A stretch of DNA of 64,000 bases from Bipolaris cookei (taxonomy: Eukaryota; Ascomycota; Dothideomycetes; Pleosporales; Pleosporaceae). The notes beneath the pieces were generated by a model. The model worked only from the letters and a program-made list of their open reading frames with translations, ran no database searches and had not been told where the DNA came from. The stretch is from NCBI GenBank assembly GCA_002286855.1, contig NRSV01000051.1, positions 186,001 through 250,000 on the forward strand, read 5' to 3'. Both the position numbers and the translations under genes were made by a program. Positions 22,940 through 34,235 of this stretch are shown here, one piece after another. Each line of letters begins with the position of its first letter. The stretch's first letter is position 1.

Positions 22940-23458
22940 ATGTCCTCTTCTCCCTACTCTCCTCCTCAACCCCCCACCTCCGCCTCCCAAACCTACAAAA
23001 CTCTCCACACAACCTCCCTCTCCTTCATCTCCGCCCAATCCTTCAACCCCTCCCTCCCAACCCGCATCGATATTCCCCTCCTAAAATCCCTCTGCACCTC
23101 CTCCTTCACCCACACCTTTGGCCACCACCATGCCGTCTCCATCGCCCCACCTCTCCAAGGCGCCTTCTCTTTCGACGCCTTCGCTGCGCATTTAGGTGCC
23201 ATGGTGCCGCGGATGGAATCTTGGGATTTGAGGGTTGCGGATGTGCTGGTTGATGAGGGGCAGATGAGGGGGGTTGTAAGGGTTAGTTATTTTATGAGGG
23301 TTAAAAAGGGGGTGGTAGTGGAGGTGGTGGAGAATGATGTTTTGTGGATTTTGGGGTTTGAGAAAGAAGAGGGAGGGAATGGGGTCAAGGTGTGTAGTAG
23401 TGTCGAGTTTGTGGATGGGATTGCGGCGGGGAGGTTGAGGGAGTTGATGGGGAAGTGA
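22940..23458 (+). CDS. NTF2-like small protein
   Basis: Intronless, 172 residues. After a Ser/Pro-rich start the protein has a helix-rich half (IPLLKSLCTSSFTHTFGHHH, FDAFAAHLGAMVPRMESW) and a strand-rich half (LRVADVLVDEGQMRGVVRVSYFMRV, VVEVVENDVLWILGFE), the order typical of SnoaL/NTF2-like folds. No catalytic residue can be assigned. Base composition flips inside the gene: the coding strand is C-rich to about 23220 and then strongly G-rich to the stop, with few matching changes in the protein. It sits 195 bases from the convergent N-acetylglutamate synthase gene. Confidence 0.6.
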   Translation: MSSSPYSPPQPPTSASQTYKTLHTTSLSFISAQSFNPSLPTRIDIPLLKSLCTSSFTHTFGHHHAVSIAPPLQGAFSFDAFAAHLGAMVPRMESWDLRVADVLVDEGQMRGVVRVSYFMRVKKGVVVEVVENDVLWILGFEKEEGGNGVKVCSSVEFVDGIAAGRLRELMGK

Positions 23459-23518
23459 AGAAGTCTTTGGTTAAGATTTGAAAAGGGGTGCTGCAATTCT
23501 GAGGTTGAGTCAACTGGC

Positions 23519-23542
23519 TTTTTTTTTTGGGGGGGGGGGGGG
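23519..23542. repeat. Homopolymer pair T10 then G14
   Basis: A run of ten T followed directly by fourteen G, 60 bases past the stop of the NTF2-like gene. Simple sequence; the exact length may be a sequencing estimate. Confidence 0.8.
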
Positions 23543-23652
23543 TTGCTGTGAGATTAAAGGATGAATGGTGCTTTTTTTTATCGCGTTTGGGTAGTTAGTT
23601 GGTTGGATAAAGGACAGAAAAATGCGCGGATATCTATTGCAACCACTACTTT

Positions 23653-25876
23653 TCAATCTGCTCTTTGTATACCATCTGCCCAACTTGGCTCAATCCCACT
23701 ACAAACATCAACATACGCATCCCACCGCCTCATCTGCATTCTCTTCTCCGCCTCCACACTACCCCATTTCTCAGCCGTCCATCTCTCCTCCACACCCTGT
23801 GTGGTCCAAAACATAGTCCACTGATCACCAGGTAGATTCCACATACCCTTACTCCTCTCCTGATACCACTTATTAACTGGATTGCTAGTCCGGCTCCTCC
23901 ACACGACACCCTCGGGAAAGCACGTGCGTGTAAGTGCAGCCCAGACGATATCCGAGACACCGCCTGAGCCTTGAGATGATGTCAGAACGGCAAACTTGTC
24001 GAGATAGGGGATCCAGTATGGTGAGTCGGAGGAAGAGGAAGAAGGTAGATCAAGTCCCTGGAGGGATTTGGGCGTCTCCCAGGTACAGATTGCACCGCCT
24101 TCGTAGTCACCTGCTATGATGATGCCGGCGACCCGACCACGGATGCGGTCGAGGTAGTTCTGGGGGTGAAGTCTTCTTCGGAAAGAGTCATCAATGAGAT
24201 CCACAAGCTTGGGAAAGTTGATGCGCGGGTCGTTTGCCAGGTCGATGCTCGGATTTGCGGCGGAGGGCGGCTGCCAGGGCCCGTGAGCCCGCGGATCGGG
24301 TATCATCGTTAGTGGAATGCCTTTTTTGAAGAATGTAGCTGGGTTTGGAGCGGCAGATCCTAGAAATTTGGACGTGGGTGATGTTGGTAGTGATGAAGAA
24401 GTCATGGGCTTGTCGGTCAAGACATTGTGCAGTAGAGGGTTTTTTGATGGTGTTGTTTGCGCATCGTCAGGTATGGCCTTGCGTGCAGCCTCAAATGGGG
24501 TGAGAATCAGACCAGATGAGGATGGGGGTAGCAGCTTCAGACCGCGTTGAACAACCTCGAGGTTTTTCAGATGACGCATAGGAGCTGAGCCGCCCAATTG
24601 ATCCTTCGTCGTGCCTGGAGATGCTACCACCTGTTGTTCAACAAACTTGGAGAAGGGATTACCACTGCTAAGTGATGTGTTCGTCCTGTCACCACGCGTC
24701 TCGTTCATCAGTGAAAGCTGCTGTAGTTCCTGCTTAATGTCGTTGTATTCAGCTTCAAGATTAACAAAGACATGTGCACCATCTGCACGTTTCTCAGATG
24801 GAATACCTCCCAGGGGATCTAGGATGATGATCCGATCCAAGACGGGCTTATCAGCAGTATCTGTTGTCTTCTGTACTGTAGCGTCATGCGAGTCACTGGC
24901 ATTGGTATAGCTGGCAATACCAGAAAACTCGCGGATCAACGCAAGCAACACGTCGTCTGCTTGGACTCTGACTTTCTTCAGATTTGTGTCGTATGCAAAA
25001 GGCGTGATTACAGGGATGACACCTTCGTCAATGGGCGGAAAGAGTAGGTAGTTGTGTTGTACTTTTACTTCTCCACGGACTTGAACGGTACTGGGCATGT
25101 TGTTTGTTAATGGGGTGCAGCCCAGGGCATCCTCAACGAGTAATGCGCCAGGCTCATTGTAGTCTTCCAGTGCGGTAACCATGCGCAATGCTTGTTCTCG
25201 GACTATGTTGACATAGTCGGATTGAATATTTGTGGTGAATGGGCCCATGTCCTCGTCGCAATCCAGTACCACTGTCACGCTAAAACCAAGCTGAGCCATT
25301 TGGCTCAACGTCAATGCTATATCGCCTAGTACGCGATCGTCAAGCGTCTGCGGCTGCCGGAGCTTGACCAGCGCTAAGTGCACTGGCTCATCTTCCTCTC
25401 CAGCCTGGTACTGCTCTTCTGGGAGTGGTTCGCGTGTGAAGACGGTCGGCTTGTACAAGTTGCCCAAATTAACGCCAGTCCGCAATGACCCTAATTCGGG
25501 AAATTTGTTTGCACTAACGTTTTGCTTGGCTTGAGCGGCGACATCAGCCTTACTCTTCTTGGGTGCATCAAATTGCTTGAGAAAGTTGCGTGCATCGCGT
25601 TTTCCTGGCGACTCCTTCAGCAGGCGGGTGAGCTGCTGGCGTTCTGCGCGTTGGCGCTCTTTTGCAGAGCTCGAGGATTTGCGGATATAGGTGGTCGAGG
25701 TCGAGAGGTATGCGTGTTGGCTTTTTGCCAATACCTTAATCTTGTCATCGCATTTGGGAAGCTGTTGTGTTGTTAGTAACGGCGCGCAATTGTTCAAATC
25801 CGCTCAAAACTTCGACACGCACATTCTGCATAGCCTTCCCCAAGCCCCTCGCGGGGGCTTTTCTCCAGATGAACAT
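23653..25876 (-). CDS. arg2: Mitochondrial N-acetylglutamate synthase (amino-acid acetyltransferase)
   Basis: Two exons, 25876-25823 and 25761-23653, giving 720 residues. The enzyme transfers acetyl from acetyl-CoA to glutamate, the first step of ornithine/arginine synthesis in mitochondria. The start exon encodes an Arg/Lys-rich, acid-free peptide (FIWRKAPARGLGKA) suited to mitochondrial import. Family blocks follow: GVNLGNLY, LALVKLRQPQTLDD, TLSQMAQLGFSVTVVLD, then a degenerate amino-acid-kinase-like region (RIIILDPLGGIPS). The C-terminal GNAT part has AGIIIAGDYEGGAICTWE, LDKFAV and GGVSDIVWAAL. The intron is 61 nt with an ACTAAC branch site. Length fits the fungal enzymes (Neurospora arg-14, yeast ARG2). 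It diverges from the dehydrogenase gene at 26206. Confidence 0.93.
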
Positions 25877-26205
25877 GCTTCATCCCTCCGTCCGGTTGAT
25901 CTAAACACCAAGGTCCAACGGTATTAAGTCGTTGAGGGCTTAAAGTTGAAATGTATGACTCCGCGAAATGCGTGAATATTTGCGCCCACCCTAAACTTTG
26001 ATAGTAACGGCAGTTGCATGTCATTAGCTCGCAACCGACATCGGCCCGCTGGCTCTAACCCCGGCAATCGACGGCCCATGAACACCATGACGACGACACG
26101 ATAACTGTGCAACACACATTGAGGACATTCAAATAGTATCGAATCCGCGTCTTATCTCAAGAAGCAAACACACCTCACGTCTGTTCTGAAGCATTCTAGA
26201 AAAAC
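25877..26205. other. Shared divergent promoter, arg2 / dehydrogenase
   Basis: 329 bases between the two divergent start codons. It must contain both promoters. Short minus-strand ATGs lie upstream of the arg2 start (for example near 26115 and 26029), so upstream frames may exist in the arg2 leader if transcription starts far enough out. Confidence 0.5.
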
Positions 26206-27381
26206 ATGGCCCCGCAACTCGCTTGGATTGGCCTCGGCAACATGGGCAGGGCAAGTCTAGCCGACTACATTTATTCACAATGTCACTAATCAGCACAGGG
26301 CATGTAAGTCAATGCAGTTAAAGAACCTTGACACCATCACAGGGTTTTGCTTTTAAATGCCCAAGAGTAGTGGAATCATGGTCACTGCTGAGTCGTTGAA
26401 AATACACTAACCAAACACCCACTACCAGGTGCAAGAACCTCGTGGAGAAAGGTGACCTTGACAAGCCTCTGGTTCTCTACAACCGTACCAAAGCACGCGC
26501 CGAAGACCTCTCACAGAAGCTCGGTGCTTCCAAGACCAAAGTCGTCGACAATGTCAGCGATGCCGTCAAGACTGCCGACATTGTCTTCATGTGTCTTGGC
26601 GATGATGCCGCAGTCAAGACCACGGTGGATGCCATACTGCAAGAAGATGTAAAAGACAAAGTCATCGTAGACTGCTCAACAGTGCACCCAGACACAACAA
26701 ACAGCCTGGAGCAGCGCATCGCCGAACACGGCGGAGAATTTGTCGGTATGCCTGGTACGTAAGCCCATGAACGTACCAAGACCACAACTCCACCGCGATC
26801 CAGACTAACAATCATCTTGCGCACAAGTCTTCGGCGCCCCAGCCATGGCAGATAACGGCCAACTAGTCTGCGTTGTAGCGGGCAAAAAGCCCGCTTGTGA
26901 CAAGGTAACTCCCTACACAACAGGCGTAATGGGTCGTACGATAATCGACTACTCGTCCCAACCCGCCGGCAACGCCACTCTTTTGAAGGTGATCGGCAAC
27001 ACCTTCATCCTAAACATGGTCTCGCAGCTCTCTGAAGGCCACGTTTTGGCCGAGAAATCTGGGCTGGGCGTAGATAACCTGCATACGTTCATTTCTGCCT
27101 TGTTCCCCGGTCCGTACACGGCGTACTCGCAGCGCATGCTAGCCGGCGACTACTACCAGCGCGAGGAACCGCTTTTCCACGTGGATCTCGCACGAAAAGA
27201 TGCGCGTCACGCCATGGCGATTGCGCAAAGTAGTGGCGCTGGTGAGAGCATGAAGATGCTTGCACTTGCGCAGGCACGGTTAGATGTCGTGAAGAGCGAA
27301 TTGGGTGATAAAGGCGATATACCGAGTATATACGGTGCGGTACGTAAGGAAAGCGGGTTGGATTTCAAAAACAAAGATTAA
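26206..27381 (+). CDS. 3-hydroxyisobutyrate dehydrogenase-like (beta-hydroxyacid dehydrogenase)
   Basis: Four exons: 26206-26250, 26299-26303, 26429-26754 and 26828-27381, giving 309 residues. Exon 2 is only 5 nt (GGCAT), and intron 1 has a GC donor (GCAAGT) with a CTAAT branch site and CACAG acceptor. Only this arrangement restores the Rossmann motif GLGNMGRGMCKNL. Further family blocks are LYNRTKARAEDL, DIVFMCLGDDAAV, VDCSTVHPD, PVFGAPAMADNGQL and, near the catalytic region, KVIGNTFI with the conserved Lys and Asn. The enzyme is expected to oxidise a beta-hydroxyacid with NAD(P)+; valine catabolism is one possibility but the substrate is not fixed by sequence. There is no clear mitochondrial leader. 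Confidence 0.92.
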
Positions 27382-28229
27382 ATCACTTCACATGTATGTA
27401 GATACATACATACATACATTATCAAACTCCATATATACCTACACTACTCCTACTACTCCAAAGCCCGTTGTTCATACCGTACACACTCATCATATGATAT
27501 TACTGTGTCCCTTGTAACCCCTTGCAACCCCCCTTTACCTCCATTCACCCGTCCATCCCCCTGGACAAACCTACTCACCCTTCCACCGCCTCGTCAGAAC
27601 TTTTACCCAACCCCTCACAAAAACAGCACATGCACATGTCCAAACCCACCGCTGACCTGATCCCCACCCCGCCCCATTCGGTCGCTACTCCACCGAGATG
27701 CTACATGCCCCCATGTTAGCATCGGCGTAGTTGCATCCCCCACAAACGTCATCAAGTGGCGCTAGTACACCAACCGCACACGGCGCTAGTCCGCTTAGCG
27801 TCGCGATCCCCAGACTTACCCCAGCTTTTTTTGAGCTTTTGCCTTGGTCATGCTTTGACTTTTTGCCTTGCATGGGTGTCAAACGGCCGGGGCTGGGAAG
27901 GAGAGAGGGGCGAATCGCTGCTTCAACAGGTGTTTCTGTTGGTTGGTTTTCTTGGGTGTTTCCGATAATTCTGCCGCGTGCGCTGTCGGTGGTGGTGGTG
28001 GTGGTGGTGGTGGTGGATGTGGTGGTACATGAGGAGAGGGGGAAGGGGGCGGAGGGGGCACGACCCTGCAGCGCTTATTGTTCTTTTGATCGAAGGATTT
28101 CCGCTTTTCTACTATTTCCCTTTCTCTCTTCTTTTCTCTCTTCTTTCGAGATTGTGAACTATAAAAGCAGAAAGATAGTATATATATGCAAGTTTACTTT
28201 GATCTATTGTAGACGACAGAGCAAAAACC
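27382..28229. other. Intergenic with simple repeats
   Basis: Contains an ACAT microsatellite (about 27402-27420), CA/CT-rich stretches and a GGT run (27988-28016, listed separately). A 179-codon plus-strand frame (27731-28270) is built on that repeat and runs into the next gene; I do not accept it. The CT-rich 28090-28145 stretch and a following AT-rich patch look like the promoter of the transporter. Confidence 0.5.
27988..28016. repeat. GGT trinucleotide microsatellite
   Basis: An uninterrupted GGT run of about nine and a half units, read directly from the plus strand, lying in non-coding sequence upstream of the transporter. Confidence 0.9.
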
Positions 28230-29872
28230 ATGAGTTTCCTCAAGCGCCCCAGACTACGGAATCGCGATGACCAGCGCACGCGGGCGGCGGAGCTCACGCT
28301 AAGAGAGAGTATTGGGCCGTTGTGTCTTGTTACCATTTTGTTTTTTCTGTGGGTGAGTTTTTCTCTGCTCGACATTGCGCGAAAAAAAGCGGTGATGATG
28401 GGGTTATTGACGAAGTTGGGTTTAATAGGGCTTTTCGTATGGTCTCATTGATACGCTGAACAAGCACTTTCAAATTACGCTGGGAATTACGCGGTCGCGC
28501 TCATCGGGATTGCAGGCTGCGTACTTTGGTGCGTATCCGCTGGCGTCGTTGGGACATGCGAATTGGATCTTGCGGCACTGGGGGTACAAGGCTACGTTCA
28601 TCTGGGGTCTGACGCTGTTTGGCATCGGAGCTCTACTTGCATGGCCGTGCTTGGTGTATCGATCGTTTGGCGGCTTTTGTGCGGCCACTTTTGTGATTGG
28701 TAATGGACTTGGATCGCTGGAGACGGCGGCGAATCCGTATCTTGCAGGTACGTTTTTGCGGGGTGGTATAGTGGCAAATGGAAGAGGTACTGATGTCTCA
28801 TAGTTTGTGGACCGCCAAAGTACTCGGAAATCAGAATCAATATTGCGCAGGCGTTCAACGGTATTGGAACCGTCGTTGCGCCCGTACTGGCCTCATATGT
28901 CTTTTTCGACAATGTAGGAACGGACCAAAAGTCATTGGAGAACGTGCAATGGACTTATCTGGGCATTGCATGCTTTGTCTTTGCACTAGCAGTCGTGTAT
29001 CACTTTACTGACATTCCAGAGATTACCGGTAGGCTTCACATGACGTGCAGATTGGAACTGATGGCTAATAAGAACCAGATGCCGACATGGCCTTTCAGGC
29101 TGAGAGCACGCATGCTGGCACAGACGTCAAGCCGTTTCACAAGCAGTACCGTCTCTTCCACGCGACGTTTGCTCAATTCTGCTACACTGGCGCACAGGTT
29201 GCCATTGCTGGCTCATTCATCAACTACGTTACTGAAACGCGCGTGAAGAATGGAAGAGTCACAACCAATGCTACGGCATCACGATTTCTCGCGGGCGCGC
29301 AAGGATGCTTTACGGCTGGTCGGTTTGCGGGCAGCGCAGTCATGAAGTCGGTCAAGCCGCGATGGGTGTTTCTTGTCTTTATGACCATGTGCATCATCTT
29401 CATTATTCCCGCCATTACGGAGCGAGGCGACACGGGCATGAGTATGCTATACGTGGTGCTCTTCTTCGAGAGTATCATCTTCCCGACGATTGTGGCGCTG
29501 GGAATGCGTGGACTGGGCAAGTATTCGAAGCGGGGATCGGGCTTCATTGTGGGGGGTGTTGCTGGCGGTGCTGTGGTGCCGCCTCTACTCTTTGCAGCCA
29601 GCGACTCACTGGGCAAGCCGAGGCCGCTTGACGGCTATGCGCCGACTGCGACTGCCATGACGGTCCCGCTGGCATTTTTCGTTGCCGCATCGACGTATAC
29701 ATTCTGTGTCAACTTTGTGCCGGCATACAGGAACGTCGTCGATAAGTTCTCGGCAGCCGAGATTGGCATCACCAACGCGCATGCCGACGATCCGGAGAAT
29801 CAAATTGTACACGGTGACAAGGCCGTGTCGCCGGACCATACTGAGCACGTTGACAGCGAGAAGAAGTCATAG
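28230..29872 (+). CDS. MFS transporter, L-fucose permease (FucP) type
   Basis: Four exons: 28230-28352, 28429-28747, 28804-29028 and 29079-29872, giving 486 residues. The spliced sequence shows an MFS protein of the fucose/glucose-galactose permease group. It has ILFFLWGFSYGLIDTLNKHFQ in helix 1, GLQAAYFGAYPLASL in helix 2, FIWGLTLFGIGALLAWP in helix 3, and GNGLGSLETAANPYLA in helices 4/5. The second half starts near FCYTGAQVAIAGSFINYV and has FLAGAQGCFTAGRFAGS. About 12 membrane segments can be counted. It probably imports a sugar by proton symport across the plasma membrane; the sugar is not predictable. All introns are 50-76 nt. Confidence 0.92.
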
Positions 29873-30769
29873 GTGGTGGGTGCTGGGGAGCTGTGGTGGC
29901 TGTGGTGGCTGTGCACGATGGGGAAGTGACATAGGCGTGAAGGTGTCGCGAGAGTGAGGTGAGGATAGTGTTTATAGTACAGTGGGACATATCACGATGA
30001 AACAACCGAGTCATGACTGCGTGAAACGGGTCAGAATGGTGCGAGAGTTTGCTGACATGACGGGACCAGGGGGGCTGAGGGTCGAAGGGGTGAGGATGGA
30101 GGATGGAGGACAGTTGCAGCGCCTCAAAGTCAGCGCGGCCCCGCAACCACCAGGCAGCCCCACGTACTCTACAGCAGCACGATGATGGCCGTCATGGCAG
30201 CCATGATGCGATTGGCGGCGACGGCTGTGCGAGGCTGGCGCGTACAACATTCATACAGGTATACCTATGCGACAACGGGTTGGTTTGTTGCAAGGGCAGC
30301 ATAGCCTCAATCTAGAGCCTGTCAGCAGCGGCCGGGTTGGCCGTCTTTGTTCGCATGCATGCAGGTGGGAGGGTGAAGACGGAGAGGTGGAGGTGCATGG
30401 TTTGGGCCGCGGGTTGGGAGGAGTGGTGGTGGTAACCATGAACAAAAGACGAGGCAACGAATCAATGTGTACATGTGTGTATAGGTGTCTGAATGTATGG
30501 AGACTAGACTGCTAGTGGAGATGGATACGTAAGTATGGGTGAACGTGTGGTTCGTATACGACGTACACGTCCATGTAGCACGAGCCCGGGGCGGCGGGCA
30601 CGGGCAGCTGCAGGTGCCGAGCAGCCGCGTGTGCCTGACAAGAGAGCGAGAGCGAGAGGCAGAGGGTGAGACCAAGACTGACAGGCACAAGTCCCCAAAC
30701 CTCCAATTCTCCTTTCGCCCACGCCCTCTGCGTCGCATCGCAATCGTCGCCCCGCCGCCAGCACGAAGA
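29873..30769. other. Intergenic, transporter to GT90
   Basis: About 900 bases. GTGGCT repeats directly after the transporter stop (29880-29925), then mixed sequence. Frames of up to 138 codons on both strands have no motif. The part nearest 30770 is probably the leader of the GT90 gene. Confidence 0.45.
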
Positions 30770-33700
30770 ATGCGGTCGTCATGGACAGGAGGGCCCTCTT
30801 CTTCCCGTGGTAAGCGTGACTGATGGCTCTCTACTCTCTACTACTTCACTGCGCACATACATGCATACTGACCAAGGCGACAGCGGCCTCGTCCTAGCAT
30901 CCGCCTACCTGACCACCCCAGCCCCCGTCGACTACTCTTTTGCCCTCGACAAGCCGCTGCACACCACCGCCCTCGTCCTGCTTCTCACCGGCCTGGCCCT
31001 CGTCGCCGTTGAAGCCTGGTCTTCCCGCCGCCGCCCTCATCATCACCATCACCACCAGCATCACCATCAGCCCCTGTCAACCACCACCTATGTCGCATTC
31101 GCCCTCAACAATGTCCAGACCAGACACCCTGGCGAGGAGATCTGGACAGAGGCCGGACTCCATGCCCCCCGCAGACCATGGGGCCTGAGGGCTGTCGGCG
31201 CTCTGCTGGCTGTGCTGCTGTTCGCCATATGCGGTCGCATCGCCATCTTCTACCGCGTCACCACGCACGTCGAGTGCACCGGCCCTTCTCCTTTGGTGCG
31301 CACCTCATCCCATCTCCTCTCCTATCCCCCCACGCTAAACCAGCCCAGGCATTTCTCCCCCTCGTCGCCGCTCTCTACCACAGCCTGCGCCATCCCAGCC
31401 AGCGCCAGTACCCCGCCTGGAGTGCTGACACCCGCATGCGCTCACCTCTCGACCGCATCTTTGGCTTCGTCTTCAATGGCTCCACGCGCTACATCATTCC
31501 CTCGCTCCTGCTCGCCATCAGCACCTTCCTCGTCAGCATCAAGTCGACTACCCTGCGCTCCTCGTACATCTGCCCCATTGCAAATTCCGATGCCACGGCC
31601 GTTCCTTCGCTGCAGCTCGTCGGCTTTTTGTTAGACTGCCTGATCCTTCAGGTCCTCTACCGCCTCGTCGACGATGGCGTCTCCGAGCCCGACGACTGGT
31701 CTATCCTCCTCCAAGACGGCACCTCCAACCATGTCCTGGTTGGCTTGACTTTTATTGTAGGCCGCGTCTCACAACTCTTTACCGACCTCATTTGCTAACC
31801 ATATCAGGCCTCCTCCCTGGTTCTTGTTGTCGCTGGCATTATCATCTACCCCGCAATGCCCGAGCATCGCGAGTGGATGCTTTCGTTTTCGTCCGACTAT
31901 CTCCTTGGTCTTTTGCGTTTATCGTTGATGATACCCTTTACGACGTTATGTTTTGTAAAATCTGTACGTCCTCACTCCCCTTCACCCCACTTTGAATCCC
32001 TGCTCACCACACACAGGCTCGATTGTATGGCGTTATGAGCTCGGTGCTCACTGTTGCATTTTCTTCTGCATATATTGGCGTTCTTCGTGCACTGGGGACC
32101 GGCGTGTCCCATGCGTTTCCACCAAAGTCAACGGTTGGACTAGTCTTGTGTTTTACATTGCTTACCATTGCACTCATTATTCATCTCCTAACAGATACCA
32201 ACATCGAAACCCGCATTCGGTCAAAGGTCCCATTTCGGCTTGGCAGAAACCAATCAGCCACATTCATTGTCCTCCTCGTCGCCTTCTCCATAGGCGTTGT
32301 CATATACCGCCGACAAGGTCCTCTGCTCGAACACCCAATCACTACTCTAATCGACATAGCTTCCGTGCAACACGACAAGTGGGCTTCGCAGGCACATCGG
32401 AGTAACTCATTGGCCGAGGCTGTAGTACATTACCGCCAACGCTATAATCGTGACCCACCACCCAATTTCGACAAGTGGTACAATTTTGCCGTCAGCCGCA
32501 ATTCAATCGTCATTGACGACTACGATAACATCGAGCAGGACTTGGCACCCTTTTCCTCCTTCAATCCTGATGACTTGCGGTTGCGCACGGCGACTGTCTT
32601 GGCCACCCGCCAAGCCGTGGGTGGGATCCGCATAAAAGATGGAAAAGCAGAGGTTTTTGAAAATGTCGAAGAAGCGCATCGAGAGACAATGGGCAGCGTG
32701 GCCGCCATGATCCAGAAGTTTGCCGAGTTTCTTCCAGATATGGATCTGGCTATAAACCTGCAAGATGAGAGTCGTGTGGCGGTTCCCTATGAGCGACTGC
32801 AGGACGCGCTGGACAATCCCCAGCCTTACCCTGTGTCTGATTCGACCCGCTCAGCCAAAGGCTTCAGTGCGGACCGCGCAGATAAATGGCTACACATTGA
32901 TCACATTAGGACCGATCCACACTTTTTTGAAAACGCTCAAACAAAGCCTGTATTCGAAACATATGGCTCCATCGCCTGTCCGCCAGACTCACGAGCTCGG
33001 AAAGAGCGCCATTGGAACACGAAAACGTTTTGTCATACCTGCACGCAGGATCATTCTCTTGGTGCTTTTGTATCCAATTGGACTCTGTCAGCTGATCCCT
33101 GCCACCAGCCTGATCTTGCCAATCTCCACGGCATGCACCTTAGCCCATCGAACCTAATGGGCACTCACGATATTGTACCCATCTTTAGCCAAAGCCGTGC
33201 TCCCGGGTTTGTCGACATTCGGTATCCATCGCCCCGGTACTATGCGGACAAGAACAAGTACGGATTCGACGAAAAGTCACCTGACCCCCGCTTTGTAGAC
33301 AAGTTGGATGTGCTTTTCTGGCGCGGTATGACTACCGAAGGTGCAACTACGTACGGAACCTGGAAAGGCATGCTTCGCCAACGACTTGTACATCTCTTGA
33401 ACAATGAAACCTTGCGACAGCCCATTCTCTTGCCAAAGACTGACCACAGCGGCCATTTCGAGTACATGCTCAAGCGCACAAACGACATCAAGAGGCTTCT
33501 CGAGACTAAGACTGATGTCCGTCTGATTGGCCCAATTGCCCGTTGTGCCGGCCTAGACTGCATCGATCAGACGCGTGAGTTTGGATTCGCGGACCCCATT
33601 GACCTTCGACAACACTGGCGCTACCGCTATCTCTTCGACACAGACGGCGCCGCCTTCTCGACTCGCTTCATCCCTTTTCTCCAATCAAACTCCGTTGTCT

Positions 33701-34053
33701 TCAAAGCCGCCCTCTTTCGCGAATGGTATGAAGGCCGTCTCACCGCCTGGAAACATTTTGTCCCCGTGGACATACGTCTGCATGACTTATTTTCCAGCCT
33801 TGCGTACTTTGGTGGCTATGGCGTCGAGGAACGCAACAAACGCATGATGGAGGGGCATGTCAAGGCTGCCGAGAAGATTGCACGAGATGGCAAGGTGTGG
33901 ACGGAGAAGGTGCTTAGGAAAGAGGATATGGAGATTTACATGTTTCGGCTCTTGCTTGAGTGGGGCAGGCTGACAGATGATGCGAGGACTGAGGTGGGGT
34001 TTCGAATGGGTAAGGGGCGGAGGAGTGGTGAGAGGGAAGTGCAAGAGTTGTGA
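30770..34053 (+). CDS. Multi-pass membrane glycosyltransferase, CAP10/GT90 family
   Basis: Five exons: 30770-30809, 30877-31295, 31349-31756, 31808-31963 and 32017-34053, giving 1019 residues. The first ~430 residues hold about nine hydrophobic segments (such as TALVLLLTGLALVAV, LLAVLLFAICGRIAIFY, LVLCFTLLTIALIIHLL). The C-terminal ~600 residues are a CAP10 domain: YADKNKYGFDEK, LDVLFWRGMTTEGATTYGTWK, then FLFDTDGAAFSTRF-type sequence (LFDTDGAAFSTR), SNSVVFKAALFREWY and HFVPVDIRLHDL. GT90 enzymes include the Cryptococcus CAP10 protein and beta-1,2-xylosyltransferase; action in Golgi glycan or capsule-like synthesis is inferred. A His-rich patch lies at about residues 90-103. Donor at 31757 is GTAGGC, otherwise introns are standard. 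Confidence 0.9.
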
Positions 34054-34235
34054 AATTGAACTGGCGTTTGTTGTTGTAAAGGCGTTTTTTCCTGGGTGGG
34101 ATGGATAAGCATTGCATGGCGTTTTTTCTCATTTTCCTTTCTCATATTTTCCATCTAGACTTGCAAATGCATACGTCTATTTTGCTCTCTACCGTAAATC
34201 TTCCATAAAACTACTACAATACCAACAAACAACAC

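Noticed and set aside
27731..28270. 179-codon plus-strand frame over the GGT microsatellite
   Set aside because: Gains its length from the GGT run (poly-Val) and runs into the transporter start in another frame.
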